64,000 bases of DNA from Sphingomonas sp. SUN039 (GTDB lineage: Bacteria; Pseudomonadota; Alphaproteobacteria; Sphingomonadales; Sphingomonadaceae): NCBI RefSeq assembly GCF_024758725.1, contig NZ_CP096972.1, positions 292,001-356,000 of the forward strand, read 5' to 3'. The notes below the pieces were generated by a model, which worked only from the letters and a program-made list of their open reading frames with translations, did not search any database and had not been told where the DNA came from. Below are positions 35,058 to 45,020 of this stretch, one piece after another (the first letter of the stretch is position 1; each line of letters begins with the position of its first letter). The position numbers and the translations under genes were made by a program.

Positions 35058-36385
35058 GCCCGCGTCGTCGCATCTCTCCCCTCGGCATGTTCGGCATGAT
35101 GTGCGGTGTCATGGGTGGCTTCATCGGCTATCGCGCGAACGCCGAAACGGTCGCAATCACCGGCGGCACCGTCGCCATCGGCGACGGCTCGGCGCCTGTT
35201 GCAGGCACTGTCGTCGTCCGTGACGGGCGGGTCGTTGCGGCGGGTGCGGGGGTGGCCGTCCCACCAGGCGCGCGCGTCGTCGACGCAACCGGCAAATGGG
35301 TTGCGGCGGGAATCGTCGCCGGGTTTTCGCGGCTGGGCTTGGTCGAGGTCGATGCCGTCGATCCGACCAACGACGGTGCGGCGCGCAATACCGTGTTCAA
35401 CGCGTCGTTAGATGTCGCCAACGGGCTGAATGCCCGCGTGCCCGCGATTGCGATCAACCGGTCGCACGGCATCACCCGCGCGGTCGTCGCGCCCGATGCG
35501 GCGGGCAGCATGTTTGCAGGCCAAGGCGCGGTGATCGACCTGTCGGGCAACGCCAACGACGTGACGCGTCCGCGTGCGTTCCAGTTCATAGAGTTCGGCG
35601 AAGCGGGTGCGCGGATCGCGGGCGGCAGCCGCCCGGCAAGCCATGCGATGTTCCGCAACATGCTGGCGGAGGCGCGCGACTATGCGCGCAATCCCGGCGG
35701 TTACGACGGGCGGAGTAAGGACGCGATGCTCCAGCGCCGCGATGCCGAGGCATTGCTGCCGGTCATCGACGGGCGAATGCCGCTGGTCGTCCATGTCGAG
35801 GGCGGACCCGACATTCTCAAGGTTCTGGCGCTCCGCACGGAATTCCCAAAACTCCGTCTCGTCCTCGTCGGTGCGACCGAGGGCTGGACGGTGGCGCGCG
35901 ACATCGCGGCGGCGGGCGTTCCGGTGATCGCCTCTGCGCTCAACGACCTGCCTGCCGGGTTCGAACAACTGGCGGCCACGCAATCGAACATCGGGCGGAT
36001 GAAAGCAGCAGGCGTGCAAGTCTCGATCGGCACCATCGACGACGACGACCCGCGCATGCCGATCCGCACGACGCAATATGCCGGCAATCTGGTTGCGCTG
36101 ACCAGAATCCCCGGCGCGACCGGTCTCGACTGGGCAAGCGCCTTTGCCGCGATCACGTCGAAGCCTGCCGAGGCACTGGGCCTCGGCGGCGAGATCGGCT
36201 CGCTGCGTCCCGGGCGGCGCGGCGATGTGGTGATCTGGTCGGGCGACCCGCTCGAAGTGTCGAGCGCGCCCGAGCGGCTGTGGATCGACGGGGTCGAACA
36301 ATCGCTCGCCACCCGCCAGACGCGGCTGCGCGACCGCTATCTGAAACCGCAGGAAGGCGCATTGCCCAAAGCCTACGACCGCTGA
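35054..36385 (+). CDS. amidohydrolase-family protein lacking the HxH metal motif
   Basis: A 443-residue exported protein with the amidohydrolase N- and C-terminal composite domain (ITGGTVAIGDGSAPVAG at the start, GSLRPGRRGDVVIWSGDPLEV near the end). Where the HxH metal ligands should follow the AAGIV turn, the sequence reads VAGFSRLGLVEV, with no histidines. One later histidine remains in LVVHVEGG. It is coupled to the intact amidohydrolase before it, so it may be a structural partner. Catalysis by it alone seems unlikely. Confidence 0.8.
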   Translation: MSPRRRISPLGMFGMMCGVMGGFIGYRANAETVAITGGTVAIGDGSAPVAGTVVVRDGRVVAAGAGVAVPPGARVVDATGKWVAAGIVAGFSRLGLVEVDAVDPTNDGAARNTVFNASLDVANGLNARVPAIAINRSHGITRAVVAPDAAGSMFAGQGAVIDLSGNANDVTRPRAFQFIEFGEAGARIAGGSRPASHAMFRNMLAEARDYARNPGGYDGRSKDAMLQRRDAEALLPVIDGRMPLVVHVEGGPDILKVLALRTEFPKLRLVLVGATEGWTVARDIAAAGVPVIASALNDLPAGFEQLAATQSNIGRMKAAGVQVSIGTIDDDDPRMPIRTTQYAGNLVALTRIPGATGLDWASAFAAITSKPAEALGLGGEIGSLRPGRRGDVVIWSGDPLEVSSAPERLWIDGVEQSLATRQTRLRDRYLKPQEGALPKAYDR

Positions 36386-36399
36386 CCGGGGGGATCATC

Positions 36400-37092
36400 A
36401 TGCCGCAACTCATCACCGCACTCGCGCTGTTCGTGGGCACGCATTTCGCGATGTCGCATCCGTTGCGCGCGCCGCTGGTTGTACGGCTGGGGACGGCGGG
36501 CTTTCAGCTGCTCTATACCTTTGTGTCGTTCGCGACGCTCGGAGCAGCGGTGGTGGCGTTCCGCAGCGTCCCCGTCGGCGAGCCGTTGTGGGCGGTCGGC
36601 GATGGATTATGGGCTGTCTCGACGGTCGTGATGCTGGCCGCGAGTATCCTTCTGCTCGGCTCGTTCGTCCGCAATCCGGCGCTGCCTGCACCGGGTGCCA
36701 AGGAGCTTGCGGCGCAACCCGCACGCGGCGTGTTCGCAATCACGCGGCACCCGATGATGTGGAGCTTTGCGCTGTGGTCGCTGTCGCATGTCCTGATTGC
36801 CCCGCGCCCGCCCGTGATCGTGCTGTGCGCGTTCGTCGCGTTCCTGGCCCTTGTCGGGGCGGCGGGGCAGGACCACAAAAAGGCGGCGCTGATGGGCGAT
36901 GCCTGGCGGGACTGGGAATCGCGCACCAGCTATTGGCCGTTCGGCGGGCAGATCTCGGGCCGCATTCCTTGGGGTGCGGCAACGCCGGGGATGCACGCGC
37001 TCGGCGGCGGACTGGTCGTGTGGCTGCTCGCGACTTGGGCGCACCCGCTGGCCGGGGCAGACATGTCAGCCGGGATTTGGCGCTGGTTCTGA
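36400..37092 (+). CDS. NnrU-family membrane protein
   Basis: A 230-residue integral membrane protein with about six hydrophobic segments. VFAITRHPMMWSFALWSLSHVLI and the following GQDHKKAALMG block match the NnrU/isoprenylcysteine-methyltransferase-like family. NnrU is linked to nitric oxide metabolism in some denitrifiers, but its function is not settled. It starts 14 bases after the amidohydrolase stop and its end overlaps the convergent symporter by 27 bases. Confidence 0.85.
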   Translation: MPQLITALALFVGTHFAMSHPLRAPLVVRLGTAGFQLLYTFVSFATLGAAVVAFRSVPVGEPLWAVGDGLWAVSTVVMLAASILLLGSFVRNPALPAPGAKELAAQPARGVFAITRHPMMWSFALWSLSHVLIAPRPPVIVLCAFVAFLALVGAAGQDHKKAALMGDAWRDWESRTSYWPFGGQISGRIPWGAATPGMHALGGGLVVWLLATWAHPLAGADMSAGIWRWF

Positions 37093-38316
37093 TTCGCCCA
37101 CACGCCTCGCCACGGCGGCGGTAACAGCGACATCCATCGTCACATTGCCGACGGTCCGGAAAATATCGGGTATCGTTTCGACTGCCACGAGCAGCGCCAG
37201 CGGCTCGATCGGGACGCCCAGCGCCAGCGCGACCGGGGCGATGTTGAGGAAGAAGGTCAGCGTCCCCGGCAGGCTGACCGACCCCATGGTCGTTATCGCG
37301 GAGACCGCGACCCCTGCCGCCAGCGCCGCCGGCGGGACCGGTATCCCGTACCAATGCGCGACATAAAGCGCGACCGCCAGGTTCATCGACGGGCTCGTCG
37401 CGCGGAAAATCGCGACCGCGAGCGGCAGCACGACATCGGCGACGCCGTCGCGCACGCCGAGTTCCTTGCTCGCCGCGAGCATCGCCGGCAGCGAAGCCAG
37501 CGACGACTGGGTACTGATCGCAACCGCCTGCGGCCCTGATGCTGCCTTGGCGAACCGCGCCAGCGACAGCCGCGCGCCGAGGACGGCGACGAAATAGGCG
37601 GACACCAGCACCGCGAAACCCATCGCCGAGACCGTCAACATATAGTGCAAAAAGGCCCCGACCGCCGCCGCACCGGTTCGGGCCCCGACGATGAAGGCGA
37701 GCAGGAACACGCCTGCCGGTGCGACTGCCAGCACCCAACCGATGATGACCAGCATCGCATCTGACACCGCCGACATGAATCCCACGATCCGCTCGCGTGA
37801 TTCGGGCGGCAGGCGCAGCGTGGCAAAGGCGAAGAAGGCGGCGAAGACGACGAGCGGCAGAATGGCGTCGTTTGCCGCCGCCGCGATCGGGTTCGACGGG
37901 ATCAGCGACTGGACGAACTCGCCGATGCCCACGACCGGTCCCGGCGGCGGCGTGCCGGTCAGCGCTGATTTCAGCGATTCTCCTGCGCCCGCCGACAACG
38001 GCCATAAGTCGAGGAAGGCCGGAACGGCCAGTGCTGCAGCAATCGTCGTGATCCAAAGGATCGCGACGAACCAGATCATCGCCCGGGCTGTCAGCCGTCC
38101 GGCTCGCGCGGCATCGGCGCTTTGTGCGATCCCGACGACCAGCAACGCGAACACCAGCGGGACCACGGTCATGCGGAGTGCATTGAGCCAGAGCGTCGCG
38201 ATGGGGTTCGCATAGTCGGCGGCCTGCGTTGCCATTGTCGGGTTCAGGTCGGCCCAGCCGATCCCCAGCCCCAGGCCGAGAACGAGCGCGATGAGGATGC
38301 GGGTGGCGTTGGACAT
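37066..38316 (-). CDS. dicarboxylate/amino acid:cation symporter (DAACS family)
   Basis: A 416-residue membrane transporter. The family blocks are NALRMTVVPLVFALLV, STQSSLASLPAMLAAS (the serine-rich hairpin) and ATSPSMNLAVALY in place of the usual NMDG region. It imports dicarboxylates or acidic amino acids with Na+ or H+. Substrate choice cannot be read. Divergent from glmM with a 69-base gap. Confidence 0.87.
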   Translation of the reverse strand: MSNATRILIALVLGLGLGIGWADLNPTMATQAADYANPIATLWLNALRMTVVPLVFALLVVGIAQSADAARAGRLTARAMIWFVAILWITTIAAALAVPAFLDLWPLSAGAGESLKSALTGTPPPGPVVGIGEFVQSLIPSNPIAAAANDAILPLVVFAAFFAFATLRLPPESRERIVGFMSAVSDAMLVIIGWVLAVAPAGVFLLAFIVGARTGAAAVGAFLHYMLTVSAMGFAVLVSAYFVAVLGARLSLARFAKAASGPQAVAISTQSSLASLPAMLAASKELGVRDGVADVVLPLAVAIFRATSPSMNLAVALYVAHWYGIPVPPAALAAGVAVSAITTMGSVSLPGTLTFFLNIAPVALALGVPIEPLALLVAVETIPDIFRTVGNVTMDVAVTAAVARRVGESEPAPNPG

Positions 38317-38385
38317 GGGCAGTTGCTAACCCGCACGCACCCGCTGTCAAAGCGGCAATGACAGTTTTTGACGCGGCGGGGACAG

Positions 38386-39723
38386 ATGGCACGCAAATTC
38401 TTTGGCACCGACGGCATCCGCGGACTGACAAATACCGCGCCGATGACGCCCGAAATCGCAATGAAGGTCGGACAGGCGGCCGGCACTTATTTCCTGCGCG
38501 GCGACCATCGTCACCGTGTTGTGATCGGCAAAGACACCCGGCTGTCGGGCTATATGGTCGAATCGGCGATGCAGGCGGGTTTCACAAGCGTCGGCATGGA
38601 CGTCACGCTGGTCGGCCCTCTGCCGACGCCCGCCATCGGCATGTTGACGCAGTCGCTTCGCGCGGACCTTGGGGTGATGATTTCGGCGAGCCATAACGCG
38701 TTTCAGGATAACGGTATCAAGCTCTTTGGGCCTGACGGATATAAACTGTCGGATACTGCCGAGGGCGAGATCGAAGCCCTGATCGAGGGCAACGTCGACC
38801 TTGCACCGGCTTCCGAAATCGGGCGGGTTCGGCGGATTGACGACGCCAAGGGCCGCTATATTCATTCCGCCAAATCGACTTTCCCCGAACACTTGCGCCT
38901 AGACGGCCTGAAGATCGTTATCGATTGCGCCAATGGGGCGGCGTATCAGGTGGCACCGTCCGCGCTGTGGGAACTAGGCGCAGAAATCGTGGCGATAGGC
39001 GTCGCGCCCGACGGCAAGAACATCAACAAGGGATGCGGATCGACCGCACCGGCGCTGCTTCAGGAAACCGTGGTTGCCAGCGGCGCGCATATCGGCATTG
39101 CGCTCGACGGCGACGCCGACCGGCTGATCGTCGTCGATGAAAAGGGGCAGGTTGTTGATGGCGACCAGTTGATGGCGCTGATCGCGACCAGCTGGGCGCG
39201 GAGCGGCATGCTGGCAGGGGGCGGGCTGGTCGCCACCGTCATGTCGAATCTCGGCCTCGAACGGCGGCTGGCGAGCGAGGGGCTGACGCTCGAACGCACG
39301 GGCGTGGGCGACCGTTATGTCCTTGAACGGATGCGCACCAAGGGGTTCAACGTCGGCGGCGAGCAATCGGGGCACATCATCCTGTCGGACTATGCCACGA
39401 CCGGCGACGGACTTGTTGCGGCGCTGCAAATCCTTGCCGAGCTGGTCGCCACAGGCAAGCCAGCCAGCGAACTGCTCCACCTGTTCGACAAAGTGCCGCA
39501 GTTACTGAAAAACGTGCGCTTTTCGGGCGGCAAGCCGCTCGATGACGCGCGCGTAAAGGCCGCGATTGCCGAGGCCGAGGCCGAATTTGTCGGGCGCGGA
39601 CGGCTGGTCATCCGTCCGTCGGGCACCGAACCGCTCATCCGCGTGATGGCCGAAGGGGACGATGAGGCACAGGTGCACCGGCTGGTCGATATGATCTGCG
39701 ACACGGTGAAGGACGCGGCCTAG
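38386..39723 (+). CDS. glmM: phosphoglucosamine mutase
   Basis: A 445-residue GlmM beginning [13 protein letters not shown]. The phosphoserine is in [15 protein letters not shown], the metal loop is [10 protein letters not shown], and the phosphate-binding C-terminus is [15 protein letters not shown]. It interconverts glucosamine 6- and 1-phosphate on the way to UDP-GlcNAc, the precursor of the wbp and wec sugars in this window as well as peptidoglycan and lipid A. Its stop overlaps the DUF1272 start. Confidence 0.96.
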   Translation: MARKFFGTDGIRGLTNTAPMTPEIAMKVGQAAGTYFLRGDHRHRVVIGKDTRLSGYMVESAMQAGFTSVGMDVTLVGPLPTPAIGMLTQSLRADLGVMISASHNAFQDNGIKLFGPDGYKLSDTAEGEIEALIEGNVDLAPASEIGRVRRIDDAKGRYIHSAKSTFPEHLRLDGLKIVIDCANGAAYQVAPSALWELGAEIVAIGVAPDGKNINKGCGSTAPALLQETVVASGAHIGIALDGDADRLIVVDEKGQVVDGDQLMALIATSWARSGMLAGGGLVATVMSNLGLERRLASEGLTLERTGVGDRYVLERMRTKGFNVGGEQSGHIILSDYATTGDGLVAALQILAELVATGKPASELLHLFDKVPQLLKNVRFSGGKPLDDARVKAAIAEAEAEFVGRGRLVIRPSGTEPLIRVMAEGDDEAQVHRLVDMICDTVKDAA

Positions 39724-39947
39724 TGCTGGAGATGCGCCCCGATTGCGAACGCTGCGGCACCGATTTGCCGCCGTCAGCAGGTGGGGCATTCATTTGCTCG
39801 TTCGAATGCACCTTTTGCGCGGATTGTGCCGAAGCGCTCGATGAGCGGTGCCCGAATTGCGGCGGCGAATTGCTCGACAGGCCGACGCGGGCGAAGGCGC
39901 TGCTGGACAAGTTTCCGGTATCGGCAGTGCGGAAATTCAAGGGGTGA
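39723..39947 (+). CDS. DUF1272 small zinc-ribbon-like protein
   Basis: A 74-residue protein starting MLEMRPDCERCGTDLPP. Eight cysteines are arranged in pairs (CERC, ICSFECTFCADC, CPNC), as in DUF1272. It probably binds zinc; its function is unknown. A GTG start shares its G with the glmM stop, and its own stop overlaps the thiD start (GTGA, 39944-39947), so it is firmly inside this operon. Confidence 0.88.
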   Translation: MLEMRPDCERCGTDLPPSAGGAFICSFECTFCADCAEALDERCPNCGGELLDRPTRAKALLDKFPVSAVRKFKG

Positions 39948-41086
39948 CCCCCCGCATTCTTGTTATCGCCGGGTCGGACAGCGGCGGCGGCGCGGGCATC
40001 CAGGCCGATATCAAGACAGTCACGATGCTCGGCGGTTTTGCGATGACCGCCATTACCGCGATCACCGCGCAGAATACGCTCGGCGTTATGGCCGTACACC
40101 CTGTGCCGACCGATATGGTTATCGCGCAGATCGATGCCGTGCTCAGCGATATCGGCGCTGACGCAATCAAGATCGGGATGATCGGCAGCGCCGAGACCGC
40201 CAATGCGGTCGCCGACCGGCTGGCACATGTCGATCTGCCCATCGTCTTCGATCCGGTCATGATCGCGACCAGCGGGGCGAAGCTGGCCGATGCGGCGACG
40301 ATCATGGCGTTCCGGCGACTGATGGCGCTTGCCACCGTCACGACGCCTAATATTCCGGAGGCCGAGGCGCTGGGCGGGGCCGAAGCTATCGGACGGCATG
40401 GCTGCCATGTCGTGGCAAAAGGCGGCCACGCCGACGGCAAGTGGATTATCGACCGGCTGCTCGCACCTGACGGCAGCGAGGTCACGCGACTTGAAGCCAA
40501 GCGCTTCGACACCGACGACACGCACGGTACCGGCTGCACCTTTGCCAGTGCGCTCGCCTACGGGCTGGGCGCGGGCCTGTCGATTGAAGAGGCTTTCGGC
40601 CACGCTATCCGCTTCGTGCGCCTCGCTATCCTGTCCGCGCCGGGGCTGGGAGGCGGCGCGGGACCGCTTGGCCACCAGAATGTTACCGATTTCCGCGACG
40701 AGGATGCCATTCCCCTGATGTCGCTCAACCAGATTACTGTCGGTGCGCGCGACTATGCGGCTTCCGTCGCCTTTTACGAAAAGCTGGGATTACGCCTGAT
40801 CGTCGATAGCCCGGATAATGGCTATGCCCGCTTTGAAGCACCAAATGAGGCGACGATGTCGCTGCATGTCGAGGCGGATGCGACACCCGGACCGACGACG
40901 GTCTATTTCGAGTGCGTCGGACTCGACGCCCGCGTCGCAGAGTTGAAGCGCGCGGGCTTTAACTTCGACAGCGAGCCTGTCGATCAAAGTTGGCTGTGGC
41001 GTGAAGCGTCGCTGCGCGACCCCTTCGGCAATCGTATCATCCTCTACAAAGCGGGCGAGAACCGACTTTATCCGCCTGGCGCGTGA
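39944..41086 (+). CDS. thiD: ThiD hydroxymethylpyrimidine (phosphate) kinase fused to a VOC/glyoxalase domain
   Basis: A 380-residue fusion. Residues 1-255 are ThiD: the start VTPRILVIAGSDSGGGAGIQ, TPNIPEAEALGG, and the anion hole DTHGTGCTFASALA. It makes HMP-PP for thiamine. From about residue 259 (MSLNQITVGARDYAASVAFY) a glyoxalase/VOC domain follows, with the pattern of a ring-cleaving or lactoylglutathione-type fold. There is no stop between them. An ATG at 40718 could serve as an internal start that makes the VOC domain alone. The VOC substrate is unknown. Confidence 0.87.
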   Translation: MTPRILVIAGSDSGGGAGIQADIKTVTMLGGFAMTAITAITAQNTLGVMAVHPVPTDMVIAQIDAVLSDIGADAIKIGMIGSAETANAVADRLAHVDLPIVFDPVMIATSGAKLADAATIMAFRRLMALATVTTPNIPEAEALGGAEAIGRHGCHVVAKGGHADGKWIIDRLLAPDGSEVTRLEAKRFDTDDTHGTGCTFASALAYGLGAGLSIEEAFGHAIRFVRLAILSAPGLGGGAGPLGHQNVTDFRDEDAIPLMSLNQITVGARDYAASVAFYEKLGLRLIVDSPDNGYARFEAPNEATMSLHVEADATPGPTTVYFECVGLDARVAELKRAGFNFDSEPVDQSWLWREASLRDPFGNRIILYKAGENRLYPPGA

Positions 41087-41087
41087 G

Positions 41088-41693
41088 ATGATTGTCGGCG
41101 TCGATGAAGCAGGGCGAGGGCCGCTCGCGGGGCCGGTGGTCGCGGCGGCAGTCGTGCTGTGCAAACCGCGTCCGGCGGGACTCGATGATTCGAAGAAACT
41201 TTCGGTCAAACGACGGGCCGAACTGGAAGCCGCGATCAAACGGCGGTGTCGATGGGCCGTGGGTGTCGCGGACGTGGAGGAGATCGACCGGCTGAATATC
41301 TTCGGCGCGACGATGCTGGCGATGACACGGGCGGTCGCGGCGCTGAATTGTTGCGACGACATTGTCGAAGTGCGGGTGGATGGCAACCTCACGCCTGCGG
41401 GCCGCGTCGCGGGCTGGCGCTGGACGGCACGCGCGATCGTCGGCGGGGATGCGATCGAACCGTGCATCTCGGCAGCGAGCATCATCGCCAAGGAACACCG
41501 CGACCGGATCATGCGCGCGGCGGCAGTCGCGCACCCGCATTACGGCTGGGCCACCAACATGGGCTATGGCGCGCCCGAACATCTGCGCGGTCTCGCCGAA
41601 CATGGCCCGACACCGCTCCATCGCCGCAGTTTCGCGCCCGTCGCAAAATATTTTTTGCAGCTGAGTCCTGATGGGCACACCCCCATTAGTTGA
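41088..41693 (+). CDS. rnhB: ribonuclease HII
   Basis: A 201-residue RNase HII beginning MIVGVDEAGRGPLAGPVVAA, with the active-site DEAGRGP, the DDSKKLS block and AASIIAKEHRDRIM. It removes ribonucleotides from DNA. The ATG lies 1 base after the thiD fusion stop. The 3' end already contains the first of the GANTC sites that continue into the ccrM promoter region. Confidence 0.95.
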   Translation: MIVGVDEAGRGPLAGPVVAAAVVLCKPRPAGLDDSKKLSVKRRAELEAAIKRRCRWAVGVADVEEIDRLNIFGATMLAMTRAVAALNCCDDIVEVRVDGNLTPAGRVAGWRWTARAIVGGDAIEPCISAASIIAKEHRDRIMRAAAVAHPHYGWATNMGYGAPEHLRGLAEHGPTPLHRRSFAPVAKYFLQLSPDGHTPIS

Positions 41694-41813
41694 GTCCGGA
41701 TGTGAAGCGAGTCGCTACATATCGACACAGACTCGTTTCGTTCCGTTTGCGATAGACGTCGATCTTCAGACTCTGTGTGAACTTCGCGCTTGACGCGGGA
41801 CTCGGGCGGACTC
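41663..41813. promoter_or_regulatory. GANTC cluster in the ccrM promoter region
   Basis: Seven GANTC sites occur at 41663, 41692, 41709, 41730, 41769, 41799 and 41809, the first at the end of rnhB and the rest in the 149-base gap before ccrM. About 0.6 would be expected by chance in 151 bases. GANTC is the CcrM methylation target, and methylation of the ccrM promoter is known to limit its own transcription in Caulobacter. The cluster is the likely autoregulatory element here. Confidence 0.82.
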
Positions 41814-41839
41814 ACTCATGGCCGCCAATCGGGGGGTGA

Positions 41840-42955
<1,116 letters not shown>

Positions 42956-42969
42956 GCGGGAGAACGACA

Positions 42970-43404
42970 ATGCTGAACACCAACATTGCGCTGTTTCTGG
43001 GCCTCGCGGTCTTTGGCGTCTCAACGTCATCGGGGCCCGAAGCGGCACCAACGCGCTACAACGTCGAAATGACCGTCAGCGACCGTGGCGAAGTGATCGC
43101 GTCGCCGCGTCTCGTCACCACGGCGGGCGAACCCGCGCGGATGAAATTCGATGGCAAGGACGGCAGCCGGATCGACATGTCGTTGACGGCGTCACCGGCC
43201 GCACCGGGCAAGATCGCGGTCCGCTCCGACATCGTCACTACGGCGGCGAACGGCGTTGCCCGCAAATCGTCGCCGATGCTTGTGGTCGCCGAGGGCGAGC
43301 TGGGCACGATCGAATATGGATCGGTCTACGAGGGCAAAGGCGCGCCCGTGCGCGACCTGAAGCGCATCCAGTTCCGCGTCCGGGCGCTGGTAGACGGCGC
43401 TTAG
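42970..43404 (+). CDS. small secreted protein, unknown
   Basis: A 144-residue protein with a probable signal peptide (MLNTNIALFLGLAVFGVSTSS) and a beta-rich mature part. I recognise no family. The stretch VVAEGELGTIEYGS suggests an outer-membrane or periplasmic beta-sandwich. It follows ccrM by 14 bases and may share its transcript. Confidence 0.72.
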   Translation: MLNTNIALFLGLAVFGVSTSSGPEAAPTRYNVEMTVSDRGEVIASPRLVTTAGEPARMKFDGKDGSRIDMSLTASPAAPGKIAVRSDIVTTAANGVARKSSPMLVVAEGELGTIEYGSVYEGKGAPVRDLKRIQFRVRALVDGA

Positions 43405-43451
43405 CGGCATTCGGGCTATCGGCGCGGCTGGTCCTCGCCTAATCGGATGTC

Positions 43452-43850
43452 ATGACCATTCATCAGCTGATCTACATGTCCGAACCGTTCGGCTTCGACG
43501 ACGGGATCCTCAATGGCATCCTGTCGATCTCTCGCCGCAATAATCCGCGCGACGGTGTCACGGGGGCGCTGATCGTGCGGCGTGATATCTATCTGCAATT
43601 GCTTGAGGGGCCGGAGGCGGCGGTCGAGGCGGCGTTTGGGCGGATCAGCGGCGACGACCGGCATCTGGCGGTTCACCGGCTGTGCTCGGGCGCGGTCGCC
43701 GCGCGCCTGTTCCCCGACTGGGCGATGCGCGATGACCCTGCGCGGTCGTGGCTGTGGAGCGAGGCGCAGGTCGGCGCAGGTGCCGTGCAGGCGGCCAGCG
43801 CTACAGAAGTGCGCGGCGTGTTCGAACGCGTCGCGCGCGAGACGGTCTGA
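43452..43850 (+). CDS. BLUF-domain blue-light sensor
   Basis: A 132-residue protein that is essentially one BLUF domain. The flavin-contacting residues are present: Tyr8 (QLIYMS), Asn31 (RRNNPRDGVTGAL) and Gln49 (YLQLLEGP), spaced as in AppA with one residue less; SWLWSEA occupies the Met/Trp switch area. No output domain is attached, so it should signal through a partner protein. It lies 2 bases before folP, an unexpected neighbour. Confidence 0.87.
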   Translation: MTIHQLIYMSEPFGFDDGILNGILSISRRNNPRDGVTGALIVRRDIYLQLLEGPEAAVEAAFGRISGDDRHLAVHRLCSGAVAARLFPDWAMRDDPARSWLWSEAQVGAGAVQAASATEVRGVFERVARETV

Positions 43851-43852
43851 CG

Positions 43853-44917
43853 ATGGCTCTCTACCTCCGGCCCACCGCGTTCATCGATTCACCGGTCGGA
43901 TTCGACGGCCAGTTCATGCGGCTGGCGGGCGGGATGTCGTTCTTTTCGGCGTTCGAAGCTATCACGGTCGAGGGCGGCGCGCGGGTGTCGAAGCGGCTGG
44001 TGCCCGTCGGCGAGATCGACGCGGTCGTGGCGGGCGATGGAGCCGCCGCTGCAACGCTTTCCCGCCTGACCAGCCCGCGTGCGCCGCTTGTCCTTGGCGA
44101 GCGCACGATCCGTCTCGACCAGCCCCAGGTCATGGGGATTCTCAACATGACGCCCGACAGCTTTTCAGATGGCGGCAAGCATCTGGGCGATGCCGAGGCG
44201 GCGGCAAGCGCAGGGGTCGCGATGGCAGCGGCGGGGGCGGCCCTTGTCGACGTCGGCGGTGAGTCGACCCGACCGGGCGCGAAGGACGTGTGGGAAGGCG
44301 ACGAGATCGCGCGCACCGTGCCGGTGATCGAGCGGCTGGCACGCGCGGGTGTCGCGGTCAGCATCGACACCCGCAAGGCCGCTGTGATGAGCGCGGCGTT
44401 GGCGGCAGGGGCGGCGCTGGTGAACGACGTGTCGGCGCTGGGCCATGACGCCCAGGCGCTGGCGCTGATGGCCGGGGCGACCTGTCCCGTCGTCATCATG
44501 CACTGGCCCGACACCAAGACGCACGAGGGCGCGTACCGCGATCCGCTGATCGAAACCTATGACTGGCTGGCCGATCGCATCTTGGCGCTCGAAGCGGCCG
44601 GTATCGTGCGCAGCCGGTTGATCGTCGATCCCGGCATCGGCTTCGGAAAGGGTGTCGCGGAAAACCTGGCGCTACTCAACGGCCTGTCGCTGTTTCACGG
44701 CCTCGGCTGTCCGCTGCTGGTGGGGGCAAGCCGCAAACGCTTCATCGGCGCGCTGGCAGGCGAAGCGCCGGTCGAGGCGCGGCTGGCAGGGAGTCTGGCC
44801 GTCGCCCTTAAAGCTGCCGAACAAGGCGCGCAGATCGTGCGGGTGCACGATGTGGCGGAAACTGTACAGGCGCTAAGGGTGTGGCGGGGGATGCGCGATC
44901 AGGGGCTGAGTGGGTGA
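43853..44917 (+). CDS. folP: dihydropteroate synthase
   Basis: A 354-residue DHPS. Core motifs are GILNMTPDSFSDGG, DVGGESTRPGA, SIDTRKAAV, DPGIGFGKG and VGASRKRFIG. It joins p-aminobenzoate to dihydropterin pyrophosphate in folate synthesis. An N-terminal extension of about 80 residues (ALYLRPTAFIDSPVGFDG) precedes the core. The ATG at 43853 is used because a longer frame overlaps the BLUF gene. Confidence 0.94.
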   Translation: MALYLRPTAFIDSPVGFDGQFMRLAGGMSFFSAFEAITVEGGARVSKRLVPVGEIDAVVAGDGAAAATLSRLTSPRAPLVLGERTIRLDQPQVMGILNMTPDSFSDGGKHLGDAEAAASAGVAMAAAGAALVDVGGESTRPGAKDVWEGDEIARTVPVIERLARAGVAVSIDTRKAAVMSAALAAGAALVNDVSALGHDAQALALMAGATCPVVIMHWPDTKTHEGAYRDPLIETYDWLADRILALEAAGIVRSRLIVDPGIGFGKGVAENLALLNGLSLFHGLGCPLLVGASRKRFIGALAGEAPVEARLAGSLAVALKAAEQGAQIVRVHDVAETVQALRVWRGMRDQGLSG

Positions 44918-44920
44918 CGG

Positions 44921-44997
44921 AGGGGCTTCGACAAGCTCAGCCAAGTCGGGTGTAGAATGATCGTCAAACCGACTTGGCTGAGCTTGTCGAAGCCTCT
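44921..44997. repeat. long inverted repeat, terminator or REP-like element
   Basis: Two arms of 29 bases (44921-44949 and 44969-44997) are complementary with one mismatch and are separated by 19 bases. The core GCTTCGACAAGCTCAG resembles an intergenic repeat I know to be common in sphingomonads and other GC-rich bacteria. It lies between the ends of folP and the minus-strand regulator and could terminate both transcripts. Confidence 0.82.
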
Positions 44998-45020
44998 TCT
45001 GTAGGCCCGAACGAGCGATT

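Noticed and set aside
44921-44997. Ends of an insertion sequence
   Set aside because: The arms are 19 bases apart with no room for a transposase and no target duplication is visible.
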